Below, in pieces: positions 34,275 to 43,506 of a stretch of DNA of 64,000 nt. Location of the stretch: positions 1-64,000 of the forward strand of contig CAVSII010000009.1 of the NCBI GenBank assembly GCA_963727955.1. The letters are read 5' to 3'. The notes beneath the pieces were generated by a model. That model worked only from the letters and a program-made list of their open reading frames with translations. It did not search any database and was not told where the DNA came from. How positions within the stretch are numbered: the stretch's first letter is position 1; each line of letters starts with the position of its first letter. Made by a program: the position numbers and the translations under genes. Origin of the DNA: Bog-756 sp963727955. Its GTDB lineage: Bacteria > Actinomycetota > Acidimicrobiia > Acidimicrobiales > RAAP-2.

Positions 34275-35034
34275 TTACGGGTTGGATTCTCCCCTGTCCA
34301 CCAGGGCGTCGGACCCAACTCCGTCGACGAGACCGAACTCCGAGTGGGAAGGCCTTGTCACCAGTTCACTGAGACGGCTGATCACCGGACCGGTCCACTC
34401 GCTCTCCGCGTCGTAGACGAGAGCGGCCCTCCCGTCGTCGGCCACCAGCCGGACAGCGGGTATTCCGAGAGAGCGGGCGCCGGTCAACTCGTTGCTCCCC
34501 CCGTCCCCCACGTAGACGACTTCGTGGGGCGCGACTCCGAGCTGCCCACAGGCAGACAGGTACAGAGAGGGATGAGGCTTTCGCTCGCCGAGCACCACCG
34601 AGAACGCGGTGGCGTCCACCCATGGCGCCACGGGCAGATCCGGCCAGGCCTCGGGGAGCTCGTGCGTGCAGTCGCTGACCACTCCGATCTGCAGTCCGCG
34701 GTGGCGCAAGCGGCGCAGCGTTCTGACGGCGGTCGTCACGTGTCGTGCGGGCGTAGGTGGCCTCGACACCCCGCCGGACGGCACAGGCGGCATCCAGCTG
34801 TGTCTCCGACGGATTTCCGCCACAACGCTCCGCCACCCAGGCCATGGTTTGGCGCATGTCACCGGCCCGCCCGGTCGAGCGCTCCGTGAAGGTCGACGTG
34901 ATGACGTCAAAGTGGAGGGACGGGTCCACCCCGAGGGCGGCAGCCACCCTTGCGGCTCCTTCTCGACGGGTCGAAGCCTCAGTGGCCACCGTGAGAGTCC
35001 CGAAGTAGTCGAAGAGGACGGCTCTCACATTCAC
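34275..35034 (-). CDS. HAD-superfamily hydrolase (one-base frame break)
   Basis: Haloacid dehalogenase-like phosphatase, 252 residues after repair. Motif I is VLFDYFGTLTVATEAS near the start (GTG 35034, MNVRAVLFDYFGT); motif II is IGVVSDCTHELPEAW, the motif III Lys is in GERKPHPSLYLSACG, and motif IV is VVYVGDGGSNELTGARSLGI. Between motif I and II one extra base near 34745 splits the frame (GVEATYAR then HVTTAVRTLRRLRHRGLQ). Cap domain is small and helical. Substrate unknown; it converges on the kinase gene. Confidence 0.82.
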
Positions 35035-35152
35035 CGGCACGCCCTCTCTCGATTGAGACCCGGACCCGGGCCAGACACTGTTCGGCTGGCCACCCCCGCA
35101 CAAGGTAGCGAGCCGATTCGGGCTCCGGTCGGCTTCCGATCAGAAGGGGGTG

Positions 35153-35181
35153 TTGACATTTGGACTATTGCGATATATCGT
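35153..35181 (+). promoter_or_regulatory. Promoter with palindromic operator upstream of padR
   Basis: TTGACA (35153-35158) is followed after 17 bp by TATCGT (35176-35181). The perfect palindrome CGATATATCG (35171-35180) overlaps this -10 box, in a short AT-rich island. Similar TATATCG-containing palindromes are operators for PadR proteins in actinobacteria as I recall, so autoregulation by the adjacent PadR gene is likely. Confidence 0.55.
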
Positions 35182-35319
35182 TATGTTACGAGAGTGATCG
35201 AGATAGGTGCCTCCGGGCCAGCTCGAAGTCCCCGATCCGCAGGTTCCGGGTCAGGCTCTCGCCAGATGGCTGGTGGCCGCCACGGGCACCCAGCTCAAAA
35301 AATCTCAAGGAGAAATCAC

Positions 35320-36045
35320 ATGCAAGGACACAGAAATTCAGATCATTTCCAACAGGGACGACGCGGACCGGGATCCTCCGGTCGGGGCGGTCGTTCCGGG
35401 GACCGCTTCGGCGGTGACCCACGCGGCCGCAGCGGGGGTAGGGGGCGGGGTCGCGGCTCCCGCGACTCGGCCGGCTTCGGACGCCACGGAGGCTTCGGGC
35501 CCGGGTTCGGCGGACCGATGTTCGGACGCGGGCCCAAGGTGGGACGTGGTGACGTCCGTGCCGCCATCCTCGCCCTCCTGGCCGAGGAGCCCATGCACGG
35601 CTACCAGATCATCACCGAGCTCACCGAACGCAGCGGTGGCGTGTGGCGCCCGAGCCCCGGGTCGGTCTATCCCACCCTTCAGGCCATGGAAGACCAGGGC
35701 CTGGTCACAGCGGACACAACGGAAGGTCGGCGAGTCTTCCGGCTCACCGATGAGGGACGGGAGGCGGCCGCCGCGGCCGGCGACGGTCCCGCCCCCTGGG
35801 AGGACGCGGCCCGTAGCGCCGACCGCTCGCTGGTGGACCTCAAGGGCCTCGCTTTCGAGGTGGGAGCGGCCATCATGCAGGTCGGCCAAACCGGCTCCGA
35901 CGCACAGATCAGGACGGTCGCTGACATCCTCAGCGAAACCCGCCGCCGCATCTATCTGGTGCTGGCCGACGGAGCCGGCTCCGGCAGGTCCGACGCCGGC
36001 TCCGACGGCGGGTCGGAAGCATCCGAGGCCGGCTCGGGACGGTGA
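35320..36045 (+). CDS. PadR-family transcriptional regulator with Gly/Arg-rich N-terminus
   Basis: Winged-helix repressor, 241 residues. The DNA-binding domain spans about residues 75-155: VRAAILALLAEEPMHGYQII, TERSGGVWRPSPGSVYPTLQ, and GLVTADTTEGRRVFRLTDEG. The C-terminal helices (RSLVDLKGLAFEVGAAIMQV, SETRRRIYLVLAD) form the dimer interface. Before the domain sits a 70-residue Gly/Arg/Phe-rich tract (GRGGRSGDRFGGDPRGRSGG), more like an RNA-binding RGG region than a repressor tail. ATG 35320 has AAGGAGA at 35308-35314. It is followed with a 4-nt overlap by a ferredoxin gene. Confidence 0.85.
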   Translation: MQGHRNSDHFQQGRRGPGSSGRGGRSGDRFGGDPRGRSGGRGRGRGSRDSAGFGRHGGFGPGFGGPMFGRGPKVGRGDVRAAILALLAEEPMHGYQIITELTERSGGVWRPSPGSVYPTLQAMEDQGLVTADTTEGRRVFRLTDEGREAAAAAGDGPAPWEDAARSADRSLVDLKGLAFEVGAAIMQVGQTGSDAQIRTVADILSETRRRIYLVLADGAGSGRSDAGSDGGSEASEAGSGR

Positions 36046-36386
36046 CCCCCGAAAAAGAGAACCTCGAAAAGAAGCGCCGCGCCGCCGCACACCCGGACCG
36101 CCCGGGTGTGCGGTGCTCGGCGCCTCCGGGTACCTATCAGCCGGTCATCGACCACGCCCGCTGCGAAGGCAAGCGGGACTGCATCGAGGTCTGTCCGAAC
36201 GACGTGTTCGAGGTCCGTCGCATCGACGACGCCGATTTCACCGCCCTCGGGCGCATGTCCCGCATCAAGGTACGGGCCCACCGCATGGTCACGGCCTACG
36301 CGCCCAACGCCGACCAGTGCCGCGCCTGCGGACTGTGCGTCGTCAGCTGTCCCGAGCAGGCCATCGTGTTGAGGGAACTGGCCTGA
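36042..36386 (+). CDS. Ferredoxin with two cysteine clusters
   Basis: Bacterial-type iron-sulfur electron carrier, 114 residues. The first cluster motif is ARCEGKRDCIEVCPNDVFEV (three Cys, with the first spacing C-x6-C) and the second is ADQCRACGLCVVSCPEQAIV (a full CxxCxxC...CP 4Fe-4S site). The first site has the look of a 3Fe-4S or 7Fe-type ferredoxin. GTG 36042 overlaps the padR stop, so regulator and ferredoxin are on one mRNA. Its redox partner is not obvious; the P450 at 13121 is far away. Confidence 0.85.
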   Translation: MTPEKENLEKKRRAAAHPDRPGVRCSAPPGTYQPVIDHARCEGKRDCIEVCPNDVFEVRRIDDADFTALGRMSRIKVRAHRMVTAYAPNADQCRACGLCVVSCPEQAIVLRELA

Positions 36387-36483
36387 CGCCATCAGCGTCC
36401 ACCTGCCGGATTCCACCCGCCCACCTGTACCTATCGGCTTCTATGTGTGCCTGTCGGCGCCTGTCGCCGGCCACTGCGGAGGG

Positions 36484-37053
36484 CTACCCGCCTTCGTAGG
36501 CGAACCCGAGGTCGGGAGCGGTGACCAGAGCCCGGAAGGGCAGGCCCTCGGCGGCGGCCATGGCTTCCACCGTTCCGCCACGGTCGACCACGGCCACAAG
36601 GAGAACGGGGGTGGCCCCGGCCGCCGCCACGGCGTGGGCGGCCTCGAGGAGCGACGAGCCCCGGGTGACCGTGTCCTCGGTCACCACCACCCGATCTCCA
36701 GGATCGAGGGCTCCGGCGATCCGGCCGCCGCCGCCGTGATCCTTGACCTCCTTGCGCACGCTGAACGCCTTGAGCGGGCGCCCGCGGGTGGCGGCCACAC
36801 CGGCGGTGACGAAGGCCACCGGGTCGGCTCCCATGGTCAGTCCCCCGATGGCGTCGACGTCGTCGGGCATCACGCTCAGGACACCGTCAGCCACCAGCAC
36901 CATGGCCTCCGGTCGGCACACGGTCTGCTTCGAATCGATGAACCAATTGCTCTTCTTGCCCGACTTGAGAACGAAGTCACCCCGGCGCACCGAGTGGTCC
37001 AACAGATGGCGACGCAGTTCCTCGAACTCGGTGTGAGGCAGAGAGGTGCTCAT
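36484..37053 (-). CDS. pyrE: Orotate phosphoribosyltransferase
   Basis: Type I phosphoribosyltransferase making OMP from orotate and PRPP in pyrimidine synthesis; 189 residues from ATG 37053 (MSTSLPHTEFEELRRHLLDH). The PRPP loop is DRVVVTEDTVTRGSSLLEA, and KSGKKSNWFIDSKQ and GLTMGADPVAFVTAG are family segments. The start ATG overlaps the purM stop (ATGA), so this pyrimidine gene is the terminal gene of the purine gene run. Confidence 0.92.
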   Translation of the reverse strand: MSTSLPHTEFEELRRHLLDHSVRRGDFVLKSGKKSNWFIDSKQTVCRPEAMVLVADGVLSVMPDDVDAIGGLTMGADPVAFVTAGVAATRGRPLKAFSVRKEVKDHGGGGRIAGALDPGDRVVVTEDTVTRGSSLLEAAHAVAAAGATPVLLVAVVDRGGTVEAMAAAEGLPFRALVTAPDLGFAYEGG

Positions 37054-38294
37054 CCCGATTGCTCCGGAGGGTCTGTGTCGGGCCACCAGTCCGGGCCGGC
37101 GAACTCGACGACGGGGTGTCCCGTCCCGGCCCTATTTGGTTCGTCGTCGACGGCACCGACCTGGCCGACCACCGCAGCCCCCACTCCGGCATGGGACAAG
37201 GCGTCGAGAACACCGTCGACGCTGTCGGAATCGACAGCCAGGACCATGCCCAACCCGAGGTTGAAGACGCGAGACATCTCGCCGCCGGAGACGTTGCCCA
37301 GCCGACGGATCTCGTTGAACAGCGGGGGCACCTCCCAGCTGCCTCGGTCCAGGGTGGCCTTCAGCCCATCCGGCAGCATGCGGGGCAGGTTGCCCACGAA
37401 CCCTCCCCCGGTGATGTGGGCAACAGCGTGGACCCCACCGCTTCCGACGGCGGCGCGCACAGCCGGGGTGTAGATGATCGACGGGCGGAGCAGTTCATCG
37501 CCCAGCGAAGGGGTCTTCGCACGGGGCGGATCGGTTGTGCCAGCTGACGCCTCGGCACTGGCTGTGCCGGGCCAGGCGGGGCCGTCCAATGTCAATCCCG
37601 ACCGCTCGAGAAGGACGTGGCGGGCCAAGGTGTACCCGTTGCACCGCAGACCGCCGGACAGAAGACCAACCAGCACGTCCCCGGCCACCACCCGGTGGGG
37701 ACCGAGGATCTCGTCACGCTCGACCACCCCCACGGCAAACCCGACCAGGTCGAACTGACCGGGCTTCATCACCCCCGGATGCTCGGCCATCTCGCCGCCG
37801 AGAAGGGTGGCCCCGACATGACGGCATCCTTCGGCCACACCGCTCACCAGGTCGGCCATCTGCGCCGGATCGACCGATCCTGTGGAGATGTAATCCAGCA
37901 GGAACAGGGGTTCGGCCCCGTGGCAGACCAGGTCGTCGACGCACATGGCCACCAGATCGAGGCCGAGGGTGTCGAAGCGCCCCAAGGCCTCGGCCACCAG
38001 AGCCTTGGTTCCCACACCGTCGGTGCCGGACACGAGCACCGGGCTGCGGTAGCGCTCCGTATCCAGGGCGAAGAGGCCACCGAAACCACCCAGTCCCCCA
38101 AGCACCTCGGGACGGAGGGTCGAGGCGACCATCGGTTTGATCCGCTCGACGGCTCGCTCGCCGGCATCGATGTCGACGCCGGATGCGGCATAGGTGGCCG
38201 CCCCCCGAGAACGGGCCCTGTCGGTTGTCGATGGAGTCGAAGGTGTCGAAGGTATTGCGGGTGTCGAAGGTGTCGAAGAGGGAGCTCCGTTCAC
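37050..38294 (-). CDS. purM: Phosphoribosylformylglycinamidine cyclo-ligase (AIR synthetase)
   Basis: ATP-dependent ring closure of FGAM to AIR, fifth step of purine synthesis; 414 residues. Typical segments: TYAASGVDIDAGERAVERIK, VLVSGTDGVGTKALVAEAL, MCVDDLVCHGAEPLFLLDYI, LLGGEMAEHPGVM, and AHITGGGFVGNLPRMLPDG. The N-terminus bears a Ser-Thr-Pro repeat (STPAIPSTPSTPST) coded by a short DNA repeat, and a low-complexity insertion lies after PAWPGTAS. GTG 38294 overlaps the purF stop. Confidence 0.96.
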   Translation of the reverse strand: MNGAPSSTPSTPAIPSTPSTPSTTDRARSRGAATYAASGVDIDAGERAVERIKPMVASTLRPEVLGGLGGFGGLFALDTERYRSPVLVSGTDGVGTKALVAEALGRFDTLGLDLVAMCVDDLVCHGAEPLFLLDYISTGSVDPAQMADLVSGVAEGCRHVGATLLGGEMAEHPGVMKPGQFDLVGFAVGVVERDEILGPHRVVAGDVLVGLLSGGLRCNGYTLARHVLLERSGLTLDGPAWPGTASAEASAGTTDPPRAKTPSLGDELLRPSIIYTPAVRAAVGSGGVHAVAHITGGGFVGNLPRMLPDGLKATLDRGSWEVPPLFNEIRRLGNVSGGEMSRVFNLGLGMVLAVDSDSVDGVLDALSHAGVGAAVVGQVGAVDDEPNRAGTGHPVVEFAGPDWWPDTDPPEQSG

Positions 38295-39850
38295 GCCTGG
38301 GTCACGCTGGCCGCCCCGCTCAGGGCTCCCCGCTCGACGAACGCCACCGGCACCGGCACCGGGTAGTTGCCGGTCAGACAGGCGTCGCAGAACCCTGCTC
38401 CGGGGGCGTCGACCGCTTCGACCAAGTGCTCGAGGGTGAGGAATTCGAGCGAATCCACACCGAGGTACTCCGCCATTTCGGCCGGCGTCCGGGTGGCGGC
38501 CAACAGTTCGTTGCGGTCAGGGGTGTCGATGCCGTAGAAGCACGGCCACCGGAACGGCGGTGAAGAGATGCGCAGGTGAACCTCGGTGGCCCCCGCCTCC
38601 CTCAACATGGTGACCATGGCCCGGGTCGTCGTCCCCCGCACGATCGAATCGTCGACCACGATGACCCGCTTGCCGACGATGTTCTCGCGCAGCGGATTGA
38701 GCTTGCGGCGCACGCCGTTGGCTCGCTCGGCCTGGGTCGGGGCGATGAACGTCCGTCCGATATAGCGGTTCTTGACCAGGCCCTGTCCATAGGGGACACC
38801 GGAGGCCACGGCATAGCCTTCGGCGGCAGGAACACCCGAATCAGGAACACCCATGACCAGATCGGCCACTACCGGCGCTTGGGTGGCCAACAGCTGGCCC
38901 ATCCGACGACGGGCGCCGTGTACCTCGTTCCCGTAGAGCGTGGTGTCGGGACGGGCGAAATAGACGAACTCGAAGATGCAGAGCTTCGGATCCAACCGCT
39001 CTACAGGAAACGGGCGCTCCGACCGCACTTCCTTGCCGTCGATCACCACCATCTCACCCGGCTCGAGCTCGCGGATGAAGGTCGCCCCGATGACGTCGAG
39101 GGCGGGCGACTCGGAGGCCAGAACCCAGCCCATCTCATGATCAACGGTGGCGTCGAGGCGCCCCAGGCACAGCGGCCGGAAGCCGTTCGGGTCGCGCACA
39201 CCGATCAGACGGTCAGCGTCCATGAGGACGAACGAGAAAGCCCCCTCCACCGAGGGCAGCACGGTCAAGAGCGCTTCCTCCAGTTGATCGCTGTCGGTGT
39301 CGGTGTCGCCACGGCGGTCGCGGTCGAAACGGCTGGGAGGGTCGAGTGAATCAGGCGGGAACTCACGGGCCAACAATTCGGCCACCAGGTCGCTGTCGGA
39401 GGAGACCATGCCCGGCAGCATGCCTGCCTGGTTGGCCAACGTCGTGGTGTTGGTCAAGTTCCCGTTATGGGCCAGTCCGAAGCCGGCCCGGCCCACACCC
39501 CGAAAAACAGGTTGCGCATTGATCCAGTCGCTGGACCCTGCCGTGGAGTAACGGGTGTGGCCAATGGCCAGGTGGCCGCGCAGACCGGACAGCTTGCGCT
39601 CGTCGAAAACGGTGGTGACCAGACCCATGTCCTTCATGACGGTGATGGCGTCGCCGTCGCTTACCGCCATGCCCGCAGACTCCTGCCCACGATGCTGTAG
39701 CGCATAGAGGCCGTCGAAAGTCAGGTGTGCGACAGAGCGCCCCGGGGCGAAGACCCCGAAGACACCGCACGCTTCCTTGGCCTCCATCATCGGTCGGTCA
39801 CCGTACACACCGGGGGTCGTCGGGCTCGTCCTTCGCCACGATTTAGCCAC
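38291..39850 (-). CDS. purF: Amidophosphoribosyltransferase
   Basis: First committed enzyme of purine synthesis: glutamine plus PRPP to phosphoribosylamine. 519 residues. A propeptide precedes the nucleophilic Cys in EACGVFGVFAPG, implying self-cleavage as in other actinobacterial and Bacillus-type PurF. The N-terminal Ntn domain has LQHRGQESAGMAVSDG, TRYSTAGSS and HNGNLTN; the PRPP loop is VIVVDDSIVRGTTTRAMV. Late cysteines (FCDACLTGNYP) may bind an Fe-S cluster with earlier ones. GTG 39850 is the furthest start; ATG 39790 would keep the Cys with a 7-residue propeptide. Confidence 0.96.
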   Translation of the reverse strand: MAKSWRRTSPTTPGVYGDRPMMEAKEACGVFGVFAPGRSVAHLTFDGLYALQHRGQESAGMAVSDGDAITVMKDMGLVTTVFDERKLSGLRGHLAIGHTRYSTAGSSDWINAQPVFRGVGRAGFGLAHNGNLTNTTTLANQAGMLPGMVSSDSDLVAELLAREFPPDSLDPPSRFDRDRRGDTDTDSDQLEEALLTVLPSVEGAFSFVLMDADRLIGVRDPNGFRPLCLGRLDATVDHEMGWVLASESPALDVIGATFIRELEPGEMVVIDGKEVRSERPFPVERLDPKLCIFEFVYFARPDTTLYGNEVHGARRRMGQLLATQAPVVADLVMGVPDSGVPAAEGYAVASGVPYGQGLVKNRYIGRTFIAPTQAERANGVRRKLNPLRENIVGKRVIVVDDSIVRGTTTRAMVTMLREAGATEVHLRISSPPFRWPCFYGIDTPDRNELLAATRTPAEMAEYLGVDSLEFLTLEHLVEAVDAPGAGFCDACLTGNYPVPVPVAFVERGALSGAASVTQA

Positions 39851-39929
39851 ATAACAGCCTCACCGTGCCACTCCATCCTAGTGGGGTCCCCCCGGACCAC
39901 GCCCGCACGCCCGTTACCCTTGGCCGGGG

Positions 39930-40778
39930 ATGATCGACCTGCATACCCACTCCGACGTGTCCGACGGCAGCGACCCGCCGGAGCGGATCCCGGAGCTGGC
40001 CGCCGAGGCCGGCTGTAGCGCGGTCTCCCTGACCGACCACGACTCGCTGGCCGGCTCCGACCGGGCCCGGGTGCGGGCCAACGAGCTCGGCCTCACCTTC
40101 GTGCCCGGCTGTGAGGTCTCCTGCCGGCCGGTGGGGCCGGGCGGCATGCACGTGCTGGTCTACTTCGTGGAGGACGAGGACGGCCCTCTGGGCCGGGAGT
40201 TGGTCCGCCTGCGGGCCGACCGACGCCGACGGAACCGGGCACTGGCCGACCGACTCGTGGCCCTGGGCGTACCCATCACCTACGAGATGGTGGTGGCCGA
40301 GGCCCGACACGAGGAGAGCGTGGGACGCCCCCACTTCGCCGCAGCCATGGTGGCGGTGGGGGCGGCCGAGTCCATCGACGACGCTTTTGCCACCACCCTG
40401 GGCAACGACCGTCCCGGCTTCGTACCCAAGGCCCGGCTGTCGGGAGCGGACGTGGCTGACCTGGCCCGCTCTTCGGGAGGAGTGGCCGTCCTGGCCCATC
40501 CGTTCAGCATGGGCATCGAGGGGGCGGAGCTGGCCCGCACGGTGGAAGAACTGGCCGCGGCCGGCTTCGCCGGCATCGAGGCCGTCTACGGTCGCTACTC
40601 CCCGCGACAACGCCAACAACTGACCAATCTGGCCCGTCGTTTCGATTTGGTTGCCACCGGTGGCTCTGACTACCACGGTGTACCCAAGCCCGACCTGCAG
40701 GTGGGCACCGGCCGCGGTGACCTCCGGGTGGCCAACCAGGTGCTGGGCCTGCTCGAGGATCGGCGCCCGTCGACCTGA
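39930..40778 (+). CDS. PHP-domain phosphoesterase
   Basis: Metal-dependent PHP hydrolase, 282 residues. Motif I MIDLHTHSDVSDGSDPPERI, motif II AVSLTDHDSLAGSDRA, FVPGCEVSC, the motif with His in VAVLAHPFSMGIEG and the final ATGGSDYHGVPKP are all in place for a trinuclear metal site. Family members hydrolyse nucleoside 3',5'-bisphosphates or similar small phosphates. It is encoded on the strand opposite to purF and purL, between them. Confidence 0.88.
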   Translation: MIDLHTHSDVSDGSDPPERIPELAAEAGCSAVSLTDHDSLAGSDRARVRANELGLTFVPGCEVSCRPVGPGGMHVLVYFVEDEDGPLGRELVRLRADRRRRNRALADRLVALGVPITYEMVVAEARHEESVGRPHFAAAMVAVGAAESIDDAFATTLGNDRPGFVPKARLSGADVADLARSSGGVAVLAHPFSMGIEGAELARTVEELAAAGFAGIEAVYGRYSPRQRQQLTNLARRFDLVATGGSDYHGVPKPDLQVGTGRGDLRVANQVLGLLEDRRPST

Positions 40779-40855
40779 GCGAAGCGGGGCGGAGCTCGGC
40801 CGGTTGGGCGGGCTCTGCTGGTTGACCCCGCTCGAGGCCCCCACGCCTCGGCCGC

Positions 40856-43180
40856 TCAGAGCGGCGATGCCGGGGCCAGGTCGTCCAGCACGGCTGGCAG
40901 CCGATCACGCCAGGCGGTGGTGGCCGCGGCCACGCTGACATCGACCAGGCCGTCGACCACCAGCCGGTCACCACCGGTCGACCCGAGCACCCGGAAGCCG
41001 ACGCCGGCCTCCGCCGCCCTGCTGATCAGTTCGGTGTGGCGGGTGGTGCACACCACCACCCGCGAGGGCGCTTCGGTGAAGAGCTCATGGTGGTCGGCGA
41101 TCCCGCTCACCTGAAGCCCGATTCCGGAGCGCACCGACATTTCGGCCAGAGCCACACCGAGTCCGCCGCCGGACACGTCGTGGATCCCCGACAGCAACGG
41201 ATCGTCGACCGCCGAACCCGACACCGCTTCGCCTACCAACCCCGACAGGAAGCGCACCAGCCGGTCGTGTCCGACCAGGTCGAGGGCGGGAAGCGTGCCG
41301 GCACGGTGACCTCGGATCTCGACCGCCCAGCGCGACCCGGCCAGAGAGGGCGGGCTCCGGCGGCCGGCCGAGGCACCCACGCTGGCGTCGAGGAGAACCA
41401 GGGAGGCATCCTCCGCCAGGGTCACCCCGGGAGGCCGGACGGTCAACCGGTCGATGAGGCCCAACACCCCGATGACCGGGGTGGGATCGATGTCCACGCC
41501 GCCGCTCTCATTGTAGAGGCTCACGTTCCCACCGATGACCGGCAGACCGAGGGCCAGACAGGCCTCACTCATGCCGTCGACGGCCTGGGAGAGCTGCCAC
41601 ATGACTTCGGGATGCTCGGGATTGCCGAAGTTGAGGCAGTTGACCACGGCCAGAGGGCGGGCCCCGGCGCAGGCCACGTTGAGGGCGCCCTCGGCCACCG
41701 TGGCCGCCGTGCCGGCCCGAGGATCGATGGCGCACCAGGCCGGGTTGGAGTCGGTGGTGAGAGCCAACCCACGTTCGGAGGTAGGAAGCCCGGGGGCGGC
41801 CAGACGGAGAACGGCGGCGTCACCTCCCGGGCCGTCCACCGTGTTGAGGAAGAGCTGATGGTCGTACTGGCGGTGGACCCACGACGGGTCGGTCAGCAGT
41901 GCGCACACGTCCTCACCGCAATCGGCGGGCGCCGGGAGGGAGCCGGGATCGTCGGCCGCTCGCGCCTCGTGGTCGGTGGGTTGGGCCAGGGGACGGTGGT
42001 AGAGCGGGGCGTCCTCGCTCAAGGCAACGGCGGGGACGTCGCCGAGCACCTCACCGTCGAAACCGTCGAGAATGCGAAGCCGACCAAGTTGGCCCTCGGG
42101 TGGTTCGGTCACACGGCCCACCACCGCCGAGCGCACTTCCCAACGACGGCACACCTCTTCGACCTCGGCCAGATCACCGGGCGCCACGATGGCCAGCATC
42201 CGCTCCTGGCTCTCCGAGGTCATGACCTCGTAGGCGGCCATGCCCGGCTCACGTCGGGGAACGGCGGAGACGTCGACATCCATGCCCACCCCGCCCCGGG
42301 CGGCAGTCTCGGACGTGGCGCACACCAGCCCGGCGCCACCCAGGTCCTGGATGCCCACCACCAGCTTGGCGTCGAGCAGAGCCAGACACGCCTCGATGAG
42401 CCGTTTCTCCTCGTAGGGGTCCCCCACCTGCACGCTGGGCCGTCGGTCGGCGTCGGCTTCGCTCTCGCCCCCGAAGCCGGCCGAGGCCAGCACGCTCACC
42501 CCACCGATCCCGTCCCGACCGGTGGAGGAACCGAGGAGCACAGCCAGGTTGCCCGCTCCCGACGCCCGTCCGAGCACAAGCCGCTCCTTGGGCAGGACAC
42601 CCATACACAGCACGTTGACCAGCGGATTCTGCCGGTAACAGTCATCGAAGGTGAGCTCGCCACCGACGGTGGGCACACCCACCGAGTTCCCGTAGCCGGA
42701 GATACCTGACACCACGCCCTCGATGAGCCACCGCTGACGCGCCTGGGCGGGATCGCCGAAGAACAGCGGGTCCATGATGGCGATGGGTCGGGCGCCCATG
42801 GCGAAGATGTCCCGCAGGATCCCCCCGACCCCGGTGGCCGCCCCTTGGCCGGGCTCGATGGCCGACGGGTGGTTGTGGCTCTCGATCCGGATGGCCACGG
42901 CCACCCCGTCGCCGGCGTCGATGACCCCGGCGTTCTCTCCCGGGCCGACCAGCACGTGGGGGCCGTCGGTGGGCAGTCGCCGGAGGTGAATGCGGGACGA
43001 CTTGTAGGAGCAGTGCTCGCTCCACATGACAGCGAACAGGGCCAACTCCAGATGGTTCGGCGGGCGACGCAGGATGGCCTCGACCTCGTCCCGCTCACCA
43101 TCGGTGAGTCCCAGGGCACGATGGAGTGGCTGACCGTCGACCGGCGAGACGAGATCAGTCGCACCAGCCGGGCCGTCCAT
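40856..43180 (-). CDS. purL: Phosphoribosylformylglycinamidine synthase II (small PurL)
   Basis: Synthetase subunit of the PurLQS complex converting FGAR to FGAM; 774 residues, the small PurL type that needs separate PurS and PurQ, both encoded nearby. Segments: FAVMWSEHCSYKSSRIHLRR, GPGENAGVIDAGDGVAVAIR, ESHNHPSAIEPGQGAATGVG, IQDLGGAGLVCATSETAARG and VNCLNFGNPEHPEV. ATG 43180 is preceded by TACGCT seven bases upstream, so it has its own leaderless promoter. That is consistent with its separation from purQ by the transposase insertion. Confidence 0.96.
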   Translation of the reverse strand: MDGPAGATDLVSPVDGQPLHRALGLTDGERDEVEAILRRPPNHLELALFAVMWSEHCSYKSSRIHLRRLPTDGPHVLVGPGENAGVIDAGDGVAVAIRIESHNHPSAIEPGQGAATGVGGILRDIFAMGARPIAIMDPLFFGDPAQARQRWLIEGVVSGISGYGNSVGVPTVGGELTFDDCYRQNPLVNVLCMGVLPKERLVLGRASGAGNLAVLLGSSTGRDGIGGVSVLASAGFGGESEADADRRPSVQVGDPYEEKRLIEACLALLDAKLVVGIQDLGGAGLVCATSETAARGGVGMDVDVSAVPRREPGMAAYEVMTSESQERMLAIVAPGDLAEVEEVCRRWEVRSAVVGRVTEPPEGQLGRLRILDGFDGEVLGDVPAVALSEDAPLYHRPLAQPTDHEARAADDPGSLPAPADCGEDVCALLTDPSWVHRQYDHQLFLNTVDGPGGDAAVLRLAAPGLPTSERGLALTTDSNPAWCAIDPRAGTAATVAEGALNVACAGARPLAVVNCLNFGNPEHPEVMWQLSQAVDGMSEACLALGLPVIGGNVSLYNESGGVDIDPTPVIGVLGLIDRLTVRPPGVTLAEDASLVLLDASVGASAGRRSPPSLAGSRWAVEIRGHRAGTLPALDLVGHDRLVRFLSGLVGEAVSGSAVDDPLLSGIHDVSGGGLGVALAEMSVRSGIGLQVSGIADHHELFTEAPSRVVVCTTRHTELISRAAEAGVGFRVLGSTGGDRLVVDGLVDVSVAAATTAWRDRLPAVLDDLAPASPL

Positions 43181-43506
43181 ACCGTGGAGCGTACCCGGCC
43201 AAGGCCGCCGGCCTGCGGGTCCGGACCTGTGTTGACGGGTGGATCGTCGGGTGTCCACGGCATGGGGCTCCTCCGGTGTGGATCACGGAGTTTTTCGGTG
43301 TTGATCACCGGGTGTCCACCTGTGAATCCTGAGTTCTTGGGGTGTGGATCACCGGGCGGCATAAGGTCAATGGTCGGGCCCGAGAGCGGAAATTGAGCCC
43401 AAGTTCATGGCGCCCTTGTTCGACAAACGATCGTGACGACCTGACGTGTATCAACCTCGTGAAAAAACAACTTGCCCAACATGGACTTGTCTGGAATGCT
43501 GTGGCC
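43181..43506. other. Non-coding gap with degenerate GTGTGGATCAC words
   Basis: Between purL and the small basic protein gene, a decamer-scale word recurs in slightly varied form: GTGTGGATCACGGAG, GTGTTGATCACCGGG, GTGTGGATCACCGGG and CGGGTGTCCAC (about 43240-43360). The pattern looks like decayed repeats rather than coding sequence. A plausible -35/-10 pair (TTGCCC, 17 bp, AATGCT) ends 6 nt before ATG 43507. Confidence 0.5.

Noticed and set aside
41036..42709. Long plus-strand open frame opposite purL
   Set aside because: Antisense shadow of purL with His/Gly-rich nonsense composition.
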